Assembly: GCA_023380955.1 (NCBI GenBank)
Contig: JAMCTB010000029.1
Coordinates: forward strand, 1 to 8,306
DNA from: Chloroflexota bacterium
GTDB lineage: Bacteria > Chloroflexota > UBA6077
DNA length: 8,306 nt
Direction of reading: 5' to 3'
The notes beneath the pieces are model-generated. The model was not told the origin of the DNA. It did no database searches and worked only from the letters and a program-made list of their open reading frames with translations. This document shows positions 1 to 5,453 of this stretch, one piece after another. The position numbers and the translations under genes were made by a program. Numbering within the stretch: position 1 is the stretch's first letter; each line of letters begins with the position of its first letter.

Positions 1-26
1 GTGTACAAAGTGGTTGATAACGACGC
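1..26 (+). repeat. Inverted copy of the folE start (left arm)
   Basis: The first 26 bases of the window are the exact reverse complement of 1822-1847, which is the GTG start and first codons of folE. Identity stops at base 27 (C here, T in the folE copy). The same peptide, YKVVDNDA, therefore opens both the aldolase and FolE. Whether the match continues to the left cannot be seen. Confidence 0.95.
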
Positions 27-657
27 CGAGCACGGCCCCCTGAGCGTCGAGACCTGCGAGAACCTCGTGAGGACCGCCGAAGCCGCCGGCATCTCGCCCA
101 TCCTCCGGTGCAACCTGAACGTGCCCCAGGACATCCTCCGGTACGTTGACACCGGCGCCGTCGGGATCCACATACCACAGATCAACACAGCCCAGGACGC
201 CCTGACCGCGGTGCGCTCGGTCAAGTTCCACCCTATGGGCCAGCGGGGGCTGGCGGGTACCAGGGCCCACTTCTACGGACTGCAGGGCCCCCTCAGCGAG
301 CAGGTGAAGATCTCCAACCAGGAGAGCATGATCATAGGCCACATCGAGAACATCCAGGGGGTGCGCAACCTGCCCGAGCTGCTTGCGGTGGACGGGATCG
401 ACGTCTACTTCCTGGGCACCTCGGACCTCTCCCACTCCATGGGCATCCCGGCCCAGTTCGACCACCCGGATCTGCAGGCTGTGGTGGCCAAGGCGATGAA
501 GGATATCACCGCCGCCGGCAAGAAGGTGGGGAACATCGCCCGCAACGGCGAGGAGGTCAAGAAGTACGTCGACATGGGGTCCAGCTACATCATCGTGGGG
601 GCCGCCGGCCTCATCATGAACGGCGCGAAGCAGTTCCTCCAGAAGGCCCGCGCATAA
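1..657 (+). CDS. HpcH/HpaI-family aldolase, N-terminally truncated or chimeric
   Basis: This is a class II, metal-dependent aldolase of the HpcH/HpaI (2-dehydro-3-deoxyglucarate or 2,4-dihydroxyhept-2-enedioate aldolase) superfamily, which cleaves or forms C-C bonds on pyruvate-derived enolates in the cytoplasm. Seen: the family block DAEHGPLS at residues 8-15 with the general-base His at 11, the phosphate/carboxylate-binding Arg in ILRCN at 36, the metal-ligand Glu in HIENIQG at 116 and the metal-ligand Asp in LGTSDLSHSMG at 142. The 218 residues are about 35-40 short of the usual roughly 255, and the missing part is the N-terminal first strand and helix. Homology seems to begin only at residue 8. 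The preceding codons are an inverted copy of the folE start, so the GTG at base 1 is not a trustworthy native start. The gene ends with tandem TAA TAA. The substrate cannot be named; citrate lyase beta-type members are a less likely alternative. The family is well supported, the 5' end is not. Confidence 0.85.
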   Translation: MYKVVDNDAEHGPLSVETCENLVRTAEAAGISPILRCNLNVPQDILRYVDTGAVGIHIPQINTAQDALTAVRSVKFHPMGQRGLAGTRAHFYGLQGPLSEQVKISNQESMIIGHIENIQGVRNLPELLAVDGIDVYFLGTSDLSHSMGIPAQFDHPDLQAVVAKAMKDITAAGKKVGNIARNGEEVKKYVDMGSSYIIVGAAGLIMNGAKQFLQKARA

Positions 658-663
658 TAAGCC

Positions 664-740
664 AGGACTGAGATAGACCCCATCCCCGGCCCCTCCCCGC
701 AGCGGGGAGGGGAGAGGGGTGGGGTCCTGGAGGACTGAGA
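664..740. repeat. 10-bp direct repeats flanking the palindrome
   Basis: AGGACTGAGA occurs at 664-673 and again at 731-740, on either side of the palindrome at 676-726. This resembles the footprint of a small inserted palindromic element with duplicated ends. A third, inverted copy of nine of these bases lies at 750-758. Confidence 0.6.
676..726. terminator. GC-rich palindrome between convergent genes
   Basis: CCCCTCCCCG at 690-699 pairs with CGGGGAGGGG at 703-712 over a three-base loop. Outer arms GACCCC (676-681) and GGGGTC (721-726) can extend the stem with internal mismatches. It lies between the aldolase stop and the folK stop, which face each other, so a bidirectional terminator role is plausible. 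There is no T-run, so intrinsic termination is not certain. It could instead be a dispersed palindromic repeat. Confidence 0.5.
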
Positions 741-758
741 AGAGACTAACTCAGTCCT
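731..758 (-). terminator. Hairpin overlapping the folK stop
   Basis: AGGACTGAG (731-739) is the exact inverted repeat of CTCAGTCCT (750-758), with a ten-base loop. The folK stop codon at 751-753 lies inside the right arm, so in the folK transcript the stem forms at the very end of the coding region. It has no U-tract and may only be a by-product of the local repeat family. Confidence 0.35.
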
Positions 759-1275
759 CAGCCTTCGTAGCTCGGACCTCGATCCGTTCGGGGTATGGCC
801 GGACTTCGGCCGTACCCCGAAGCCTTTCTATCAGATCCTCGATCCCCACCCCCTGGCCGTCCCGCCAGTCGGGGCACAGGTCCCGCAGGGGGAGCAGGAC
901 GAACAGCCTCTCCCGCATCCTGGGGTGGGGAATGGTCAACAGATCCCCGGAGATCCGAACCCCCTCGTACAGGAGGACGTCCACGTCGATCTCCCGGGGA
1001 CCCCAGCGGTGGGTGGGCGTCCGCCCGACCGACCGCTCCACCTCCTTAGCGGCGGCCAGCAACTCCTCTGGCGACAGGGTGGTGGAGAGCTCCACAACGC
1101 TGTTGAGGAACCAGGGCTGGTCGCGCACCCCCACCGGCTCGGTCTCGCACACCCCGGCAACCCGCAGGACCGATATCCCCTGCGCGCTGGAGAGGAGAGC
1201 CACGGCCTCCCGCAGGTGGCCCAACCGGTCACCGACGTTGGCGCCCAGGGCCAGATAGGCCTTCTGCGCCGTCAT
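751..1275 (-). CDS. folK: 6-hydroxymethyl-7,8-dihydropterin pyrophosphokinase (HPPK)
   Basis: FolK transfers pyrophosphate from ATP to 6-hydroxymethyl-7,8-dihydropterin, activating the pterin for condensation with p-aminobenzoate in folate synthesis; it is cytoplasmic and works as a monomer. Seen in the 174 residues: the opening [10 protein letters not shown] (8-17), ETEPVG (44-49) with DQPWFLNSV (52-60), and the HPPK signature [12 protein letters not shown] (90-101), whose two Asp at 97 and 99 match the Mg-binding pair of the family. IPHPRMRER (115-123) and FVLLPL follow. The length is usual. The ATG at 1275 was chosen because the conserved sequence starts within seven residues and because it overlaps the folE stop as ATGA. 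The open frame continues upstream, but only as translation antisense-phased to folE. The tight overlap implies translational coupling to folE. The genes for DHPS (folP) and DHNA (folB) are not in the window. Confidence 0.95.
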   Translation of the reverse strand: MTAQKAYLALGANVGDRLGHLREAVALLSSAQGISVLRVAGVCETEPVGVRDQPWFLNSVVELSTTLSPEELLAAAKEVERSVGRTPTHRWGPREIDVDVLLYEGVRISGDLLTIPHPRMRERLFVLLPLRDLCPDWRDGQGVGIEDLIERLRGTAEVRPYPERIEVRATKAED

Positions 1276-1847
1276 CCCTTGCGGCCCGTGACGATGGCCA
1301 TGAACTCGGCCCTGGTGGCCGGCTTGGTGCGGAAGATCCCCCGGCTGGCCGAGGTCACCACCTTGCTCCCGGGCTTCTTGATGCCCCGCATGGTCATGCA
1401 AAGGTGCTCGGCCTCCATGATGACGCCGACGCCGTGGGGCTTCACCACCTCCATGATGGCGTCCGCGATCTGGCTGGTGAGCCGCTCCTGGACCTGCGGC
1501 CTGCGAGCGAACAGCTCCACAGCTCTCGCCAGCTTGCTGATCCCCACCACCCGCCCCTTGGGGATGTAGCCCACGTGGGCCACACCGTGGAAGGGCAGCA
1601 GATGGTGCTCGCACATGGAGAAGAAGGGGATGTCCCGCACTACCACCATCTCCTCGTGGCCCTCCTCGAATCCGACCGATAGGATGTCCCGGGGGTCCTG
1701 GTCCATGCCGGCGAAGACCTCCCGATACATCTCGGCGATCCGCCTCGGCGTTCCCTCCAGACCCTCCCTGGTCGGGTTCTCCCCTATGGCCCGCAGCAGG
1801 TCGCGAACCGCCTTCTCCACAGCGTCGTTATCAACCACTTTGTACAC
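1272..1847 (-). CDS. folE: GTP cyclohydrolase I
   Basis: FolE opens the imidazole ring of GTP to give 7,8-dihydroneopterin triphosphate and formate, the first step of folate (and other pterin) synthesis; the enzyme is a toroidal decamer with one zinc per active site. Seen, numbering from the GTG at 1847 (191 residues): [14 protein letters not shown] (23-36), the zinc site [12 protein letters not shown] (77-88; Cys79 and His82), [13 protein letters not shown] (94-106), and [10 protein letters not shown] (146-155) with the second zinc Cys150. All catalytic features are present, so this is the zinc-dependent FolE1 type. The frame continues to a TTG at 1910, adding 21 residues (many Arg, Pro, Ser) that are unlike the family N-terminus; the GTG gives the normal length, though its ribosome site is weak. 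The gene overlaps folK by ATGA. Its first 26 bases recur inverted at the left edge of the window. Confidence 0.96.
   Translation of the reverse strand: MYKVVDNDAVEKAVRDLLRAIGENPTREGLEGTPRRIAEMYREVFAGMDQDPRDILSVGFEEGHEEMVVVRDIPFFSMCEHHLLPFHGVAHVGYIPKGRVVGISKLARAVELFARRPQVQERLTSQIADAIMEVVKPHGVGVIMEAEHLCMTMRGIKKPGSKVVTSASRGIFRTKPATRAEFMAIVTGRKG
1822..1847 (-). repeat. Inverted copy of the folE start (right arm)
   Basis: These 26 bases cover the GTG start and first codons of folE and are repeated exactly, in the opposite orientation, at 1-26. This copy is the native one, because the FolE N-terminus reads smoothly through it into [15 protein letters not shown]. Confidence 0.95.
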
Positions 1848-1890
1848 CCCATTCGTGCCGTTTGGGCGAGGCCGACTTCGGCTCGGATGC

Positions 1891-1968
1891 CGACTCCACT
1901 TTCTAAACAAAGCAGCGACCCTTTGGGCCGCTGAGGGTGAGGGCGGCCGATAGCCGCCGGTGGAGTCG
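1891..1968 (-). promoter_or_regulatory. Possible structured leader of folE (three-way junction)
   Basis: Read in the folE direction, CGACTCCAC (1968-1960) is exactly complementary to GTGGAGTCG (1899-1891) and closes a region holding two further hairpins. One is GGCGGC/GCCGCC (1958-1953 with 1947-1942, five-base loop). The other is AGCGGCCC/GGGTCGCT (1932-1925 with 1921-1914, three-base loop, one G-U). Together they form a three-way junction. A fourth small stem, GCCGA/TCGGC (1882-1871), lies between it and the GTG start. The arrangement looks like a cis-acting leader, but it matches no riboswitch class I recognise. At this GC content some pairing arises by chance. Confidence 0.35.
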
Positions 1969-1981
1969 CGCCTCTGGTGGA

Positions 1982-2010
1982 ATTCTATGACAAGGCGGGT
2001 CGGGCCGCAA
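1982..2010 (-). promoter_or_regulatory. Possible sigma-70 promoter before folE
   Basis: TTGCGG (2010-2005) and TAGAAT (1987-1982) are separated by 17 bases on the minus strand, just past the panC stop. Transcription would begin near 1975, a few bases before the structured leader. The -10 box is a 5/6 match and the -35 box is poor beyond TTG, so this is tentative. It would let folE-folK be expressed apart from panC. Confidence 0.3.
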
Positions 2011-2016
2011 GCCGGC

Positions 2017-2853
2017 CTACTCGCCCAGGACGACGTTGTCGATCAGGCGGGTCTTGCCCACCCGCGCCGCCAGCGCCACCAGGGCCCGCCCCTCGATGTG
2101 GTCCAGCTCCTCCAGGGATCCGGGATCGGAGACGGTAACGTAGTCGGCCTTCACACCCGGCTCCGCCTCCAGCATCGCCCTCATGGCCGAACGGATTTCC
2201 TGGGCGTTCCGCTCGCCCTTCTCGTACATGTCCCGGGCCGCGAATAGCGCCCTGGAGAGCACCAGCGCGCTCTGCCTCTCTTCGCCGTTCAGGTAGACGT
2301 TCCGGCTGCTGAGAGCGAGGCCGTCGGGCTCCCTCACCGTGGGAACCGCGACGATCTGGTGCCGGAAGTTCAGGTCGCGGGCCATCCGGCGGATCACCAC
2401 CACCTGCTGGGCATCCTTCTGGCCGAAGTAGGCCCGCTCGGCCGGGATGATGTTGAGCAGCTTGGCCACCACCGTGGCCACGCCGCGGAAGTGGCCCGGG
2501 CGGAAGGCCCCCTCCAGTTTGTCCGACAGCCCCTCCACCGTCACGTAGCTGCTGAAGCCCTCCGGGTAGATCTCCGGGGGTTCCGGCGTGAAGACGTAAT
2601 CCACCCCGGCCTTGCGCAGCATCCCCAGATCCCGCTGCGCGTCTCGGGGGTAGCGGGCGAAATCTTCCTCCGGCCCGAACTGGGTGGGGTTAACGAAGAT
2701 GGTCACCACCACGACGTCGTTCTCGCGCCGGGCTCGCTCCACCAGCGCCATGTGGCCCGCGTGCAGGTAGCCCATGGTGGGGACCAGGCCGACGCTCCCG
2801 TGGACGTCGGCCAGCGCACGCCGCATCTCGGCTACCGTGGAAATCTGTTTCAT
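2017..2853 (-). CDS. panC: Pantothenate synthetase (pantoate-beta-alanine ligase)
   Basis: PanC condenses (R)-pantoate with beta-alanine using ATP, through a pantoyl-adenylate, to give pantothenate (vitamin B5) in the cytoplasm. Seen in the 278 residues: the HIGH-type nucleotide motif [10 protein letters not shown] (25-34), FVNPTQFGP (53-61), YPRD (68-71), the pantoate-site stretch [15 protein letters not shown] (118-132), GQKDAQQ (144-150) and [12 protein letters not shown] (174-185) with the KMSKS-like Ser-Ser-Arg. The length is typical and every catalytic block is intact. The ATG at 2853 overlaps the coaBC stop as ATGA and has AAGGAG five bases upstream inside coaBC, so the two are translationally coupled. 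panB and panD are not in the window. Making pantothenate and converting its phosphorylated, cysteinylated product are thus tied into one transcript. Confidence 0.97.
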   Translation of the reverse strand: MKQISTVAEMRRALADVHGSVGLVPTMGYLHAGHMALVERARRENDVVVVTIFVNPTQFGPEEDFARYPRDAQRDLGMLRKAGVDYVFTPEPPEIYPEGFSSYVTVEGLSDKLEGAFRPGHFRGVATVVAKLLNIIPAERAYFGQKDAQQVVVIRRMARDLNFRHQIVAVPTVREPDGLALSSRNVYLNGEERQSALVLSRALFAARDMYEKGERNAQEIRSAMRAMLEAEPGVKADYVTVSDPGSLEELDHIEGRALVALAARVGKTRLIDNVVLGE

Positions 2854-4061
2854 GCTCTCTCCTTCAGCAGCAAGACCACCTGGTCCAGTATGCGGTGCGC
2901 CACTTGCAGCTTTGAGGCCAGAGGCACGTCCACCCTACGGCCGGCCGAGTCCAGCATTACCACCTCGTTCTGATCGCTGCCGAATACCCCTCCCGCGGCG
3001 TCGACCAGGTTCGCCACGATCAGGTCGAGCCGCTTCCGGGCCAGCTTGTCCTGGGCTCCGGCCACCAGCTTCTCGCTCTCCACCGCGAAACCGACCCGCA
3101 GCGGAATCTTGCCACCCTCCGGCGGCCTTGCCGTCTCCATCAGTATGTCAGGGTTGGGGACGAGGGTCAGCTGCATCGCCTTCTCCGTCCGCTTCATCTT
3201 CTGGGTTGCAGCCTGGTCCACCCGATAGTCGGACACCGCCGCGGCCATGATCAGCGCGTCCAGGTGGCGCAGCTTCGCCATGACGGCGTCGCACATCTCC
3301 ACCGCCGTGGTCACCGGCACGAACTCCGCAGCCTTGGGCGGCTTGAGGGCGGTGGGCGCCGAGACCAGGGTCACTCGGGCGCCCCGGTCCAGGGCGGCCT
3401 CCGCGATGGAGTAGCCCATCTTCCCCGAGGATCGGTTGGTGATGACTCGCACCGGATCTATCGGCTCCTGGGTTCCACCGGCCGTCACCAGCAGCTTCAC
3501 CCCCGCCAGGTCGCCGTCCCGCCCCAGGATCCATCGAATCCGTCCCAGGATCTCCTCCAAGTCGGCCAGCCTTCCTCGGCCGGTAAGACCCGAGGCCAAT
3601 CGGCCGAACTCCGGGTCAACCACCACCACTCCCCGATCACGGAGGCGGGCGACGTTCTCCTGGGTCGCCGGGTTCTCGTACATCTCGGCATCCATTGCGG
3701 GCGCCACCAGGATCGGACACCTGGCGGCCAGGACGGTGGTGGTGAGGAGGTCGTCCGCCATCCCCACCGCCATCTTGGCCAGGATGTTGGCCGTCGCGGG
3801 GACGATCGCCAGCAGGTCGGCACCCACCCCCAGGGAGACGTGGGTGATGTCCGGCTGCTCCAGCAACCGGAACATGTCGACGTGAACCGGACGCTGCGTC
3901 AGGCTCTGGAAGGTCAGAGGGACGATCAGCTTGGTGGCCGATTCGGTCATGACCACGTCGACCTGGGCGCCGGCCTGCGTCAGGGTGCTGGCCAGGATCG
4001 CGGCCTTGTAGGCGGCGATGCTGCCCGTGATCCCCAGGACAATCTTCTTCCCTTCCAGCAT
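2850..4061 (-). CDS. coaBC: Bifunctional phosphopantothenoylcysteine synthetase/decarboxylase
   Basis: CoaBC joins 4'-phosphopantothenate to cysteine (CoaB, CTP-dependent) and decarboxylates the product to 4'-phosphopantetheine (CoaC, FMN-dependent). Seen in the 403 residues: CoaC domain about 1-180, with GITGSIAAYK (10-19), catalytic His74 in DITHVSLG, PATANILAKMAVGMADD (88-104) and PAMDAEMYENPATQENV (121-137). The CoaB domain, about 187-400, has VTAGGTQEPIDPV (192-204), TNRSSGKMGY (208-217, Asn209), AAAVSDYR (273-280), the Lys-rich QKMKRTEK (287-294) and NPDIL (303-307). Odd points: the decarboxylase motif usually written PxMNxxMW reads PAMDAEMY, with Asp124 for Asn, and the substrate-recognition Cys of ACG in E. 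coli Dfp is Ser157 in LASG. The ATG at 4061 has GGGAG nine bases upstream. It overlaps panC and lies 116 bp after coaX. The family assignment is certain; the consequences of the substitutions are not. Confidence 0.97.
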   Translation of the reverse strand: MLEGKKIVLGITGSIAAYKAAILASTLTQAGAQVDVVMTESATKLIVPLTFQSLTQRPVHVDMFRLLEQPDITHVSLGVGADLLAIVPATANILAKMAVGMADDLLTTTVLAARCPILVAPAMDAEMYENPATQENVARLRDRGVVVVDPEFGRLASGLTGRGRLADLEEILGRIRWILGRDGDLAGVKLLVTAGGTQEPIDPVRVITNRSSGKMGYSIAEAALDRGARVTLVSAPTALKPPKAAEFVPVTTAVEMCDAVMAKLRHLDALIMAAAVSDYRVDQAATQKMKRTEKAMQLTLVPNPDILMETARPPEGGKIPLRVGFAVESEKLVAGAQDKLARKRLDLIVANLVDAAGGVFGSDQNEVVMLDSAGRRVDVPLASKLQVAHRILDQVVLLLKERA

Positions 4062-4122
4062 ACGTCTAGACTCCCTTTAGCGTGAACTGACGGCGAGGGG
4101 GACAGGATGTCCCAGGTGCTGA

Positions 4123-4171
4123 GTCCTGGGTCCTGAGTGCTCAGCGTTTACCAGCACTCAGGACCCAGGAC
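4123..4171 (-). terminator. Perfect 19-bp hairpin between coaX and coaBC
   Basis: GTCCTGGGTCCTGAGTGCT (4123-4141) is perfectly repeated in inverse at 4153-4171 around an eleven-base loop. It starts seven bases beyond the coaX stop. It could be an intercistronic terminator, attenuator or mRNA-stabilising stem, or a copy of a dispersed repeat. It has no U-tract. The arms contain tandem GTCCTG units and share the words GTCCTGG and CTGAG with the palindromes near 722-758. Confidence 0.55.
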
Positions 4172-4177
4172 CCGGCT

Positions 4178-4969
4178 CTACGGACGGTTGAGGTCGTACA
4201 TCATCCTCAGCCCTTTGAGGGTGAGGTTCTTGTCGGCCACCTGGATCAGGGGAACCTCGGCAGCTATGACCCCGCACAGCCCGCCGGTGGCGATGACCCG
4301 GGGCTCGCCCTCCAACTCGGCGGCGATCCGGCGCACCATGCCCTCTACCATGGCTGCGTGTCCGAGGATAATCCCCGACTGCATGGCGGTGAAGGTGTCC
4401 TTCCCGATGGCATGCGGGGGCCTCTCCATATCCACCCGAGGGAGCCTGGCAGTGTAGCGGGACAGCGCCTCCACGGAGGTGAGGATACCCGGCGCTATGG
4501 CTCCCCCCAGGTACTCTCCCGAAGCCGACACGGCGTCGAAGGTGGTGGCGGTGCCGAGGTCGATGACGACGGCAGGTCCCCCGTACAGCCGGTAGGCGGC
4601 CAGGGCGTTCACCACCCGGTCGGCCCCCACCTCCTTGGGGTTGTCGATCCCGATCCGCACCCCCGTCTCTATGCTGGGCCCGACCACCAGGGCATCGATA
4701 TTCGTGTACTTCTCGAGCATCTCCCGCAGGTTGGCCGTGACCTTCGGCACCACGCTGGCGATGATGGCATCGTCCACACCTGCCAGGGTCAACTGGTGGT
4801 GGCCGAGCAGGTTCGACAGAAGAACGGCATACTCGTCGGGCATGGTGTGGCTGCCGGTGGCGATCCGCCAGTCGGCGAGCACCTCATCGCCCCGAAAGAC
4901 GCCCATGACGATGTTGGTGTTTCCTACGTCGATGGCCAGCAGCAAAGGGGAAGGCTCCTCACTACGCAT
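4178..4969 (-). CDS. coaX: Type III pantothenate kinase
   Basis: CoaX phosphorylates pantothenate with ATP to 4'-phosphopantothenate, the committing step of coenzyme A synthesis. Type III kinases are of the ASKHA fold, need a monovalent cation and, unlike CoaA, are not inhibited by CoA. Seen in the 263 residues: phosphate-1 loop DVGNTN (14-19), NPKEVGADR (110-118) with the pantothenate-binding GADR, second phosphate loop DLGTATTFD (137-145), GGAIAPG (155-161) and the adenosine loop ATGG (227-230). The length is normal. The ATG at 4969 has GGAGGG (4982-4977) seven bases upstream, a strong ribosome site that fixes the start. It is the first gene of the minus-strand cofactor block. Its product is the substrate of the downstream CoaBC, so the order follows the pathway, with PanC supplying the vitamin. 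Confidence 0.97.
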   Translation of the reverse strand: MRSEEPSPLLLAIDVGNTNIVMGVFRGDEVLADWRIATGSHTMPDEYAVLLSNLLGHHQLTLAGVDDAIIASVVPKVTANLREMLEKYTNIDALVVGPSIETGVRIGIDNPKEVGADRVVNALAAYRLYGGPAVVIDLGTATTFDAVSASGEYLGGAIAPGILTSVEALSRYTARLPRVDMERPPHAIGKDTFTAMQSGIILGHAAMVEGMVRRIAAELEGEPRVIATGGLCGVIAAEVPLIQVADKNLTLKGLRMMYDLNRP

Positions 4970-5013
4970 CGTTGCGCCCTCCAGACCGGACTTCTTTGTC
5001 CCCTGATGATTTC

Positions 5014-5022
5014 AGTATAGCA
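5014..5022 (-). promoter_or_regulatory. Extended -10 promoter for coaX
   Basis: On the minus strand TGCTATACT (5022-5014) fits the extended -10 pattern TGnTATAAT (TATACT, 5/6). The expected -35 position has no good TTGACA match, as is common for extended -10 promoters. Transcription would start near 5007, giving a leader of about 38 bases to the coaX ATG. Confidence 0.5.
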
Positions 5023-5130
5023 CAGCCCTAGGGAGCCGCCAGCCGGCACCGAGGCGACGACCTATCGCGGCAGCGCTGGGACGGTCTGGCGTTTAGCCGA
5101 TTTTACACTCTCGGCACCAGCCAGCAGGGT

Positions 5131-5268
5131 GTCGTCAGCTACCTGGTCTCGGTGACCGAGCGGACCCGAGAGATCGGGATCCGAAAGGCTATCGGGGTCT
5201 TCTTCGGGATCTATCCGGCCAACCGTGCCGCCTCCCTCAACCCAATCGAGGCCATGAGGTACGAGTAG
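5131..5268 (+). pseudogene. Remnant of a MacB/FtsX-type ABC transporter permease
   Basis: The frame ending at the TAG of 5266-5268 reads [20 protein letters not shown] and then IG directly followed by [14 protein letters not shown] and NPIEAMRYE. In the MacB_PCD/FtsX permease family, [17 protein letters not shown] precedes two or three membrane helices, and GxYPAxRAAxLxPIEALRYE is the extreme C-terminus. Here the intervening roughly 70-90 residues are cleanly missing in frame, at a point near 5193-5197, and no family sequence is recognisable upstream of about 5131. No start codon or ribosome site is seen. It is therefore a decayed fragment of a gene for a cell-envelope transporter permease, not a functional gene. 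It lies outside the cofactor operon and on the opposite strand. Confidence 0.8.
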
Positions 5269-5293
5269 GGGCGACCGGCGGTCGCCCCTACTC
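5263..5293. repeat. Perfect 14-bp palindrome at the permease remnant end
   Basis: GAGTAGGGGCGACC (5263-5276) and GGTCGCCCCTACTC (5280-5293) form a perfect stem with a three-base loop. The left arm contains the stop codon of the permease remnant. The GTAGGGGCG...CGCCCCTAC form recurs in related shape at 8005-8078 (GTAGGGCGGGG...CCCCGCCCTAC), which suggests a dispersed palindromic element. It could also work as a terminator, but there is no U-tract. Confidence 0.65.
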
Positions 5294-5375
5294 TACTCTC
5301 CGCTCCCTCGGATAGTGCGATCTGAGTACCCCAGAATGGGGCGTTCACCCCATGTGCTCCCCGACCGAAGCTCCC

Positions 5376-5381
5376 TATACT
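5376..5381 (+). promoter_or_regulatory. Weak candidate -10 box before the redox operon
   Basis: TATACT lies 73-78 bases before the ATG at 5454 on the plus strand, but no convincing -35 box lies 16-18 bases upstream. The rest of 5294-5453 shows only short CCCCA/TGGGG/CCCCA alternations at 5329-5352 that could form mutually exclusive small stems. I see no gene in that stretch. Confidence 0.2.
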
Positions 5382-5453
5382 GCGAAGCTGGGGGGTATCC
5401 CTGCCCTCTTGCTCTCATCTGTCTCAGCAAAGGCATCGGAGGTGTACGGACGA

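Noticed and set aside
1276..1614. N-terminal extension of FolK in the same frame
   Set aside because: It is low-complexity Gly/Arg/His translation out of frame with folE codons; folE is unmistakable there and folK starts at the ATGA overlap.
1848..1910. Upstream TTG extension of FolE by 21 residues
   Set aside because: The added residues are Arg/Pro/Ser-rich and unlike FolE N-termini; the GTG at 1847 gives normal length, and the extension overlaps the paired leader.
2003..2016. Terminator after panC
   Set aside because: Only a five-base GGCCG/CGGCC stem with no U-tract is visible, too weak to support.
3264..4085. Long plus-strand open frame opposite coaBC
   Set aside because: Composition is typical of an antisense shadow in GC-rich DNA, with no recognisable domain or ribosome site, while coaBC on the other strand is fully conserved.
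5294..5453. Riboswitch upstream of the redox operon
   Set aside because: Only short alternating CCCCA/TGGGG stems are present and nothing resembles a known class.
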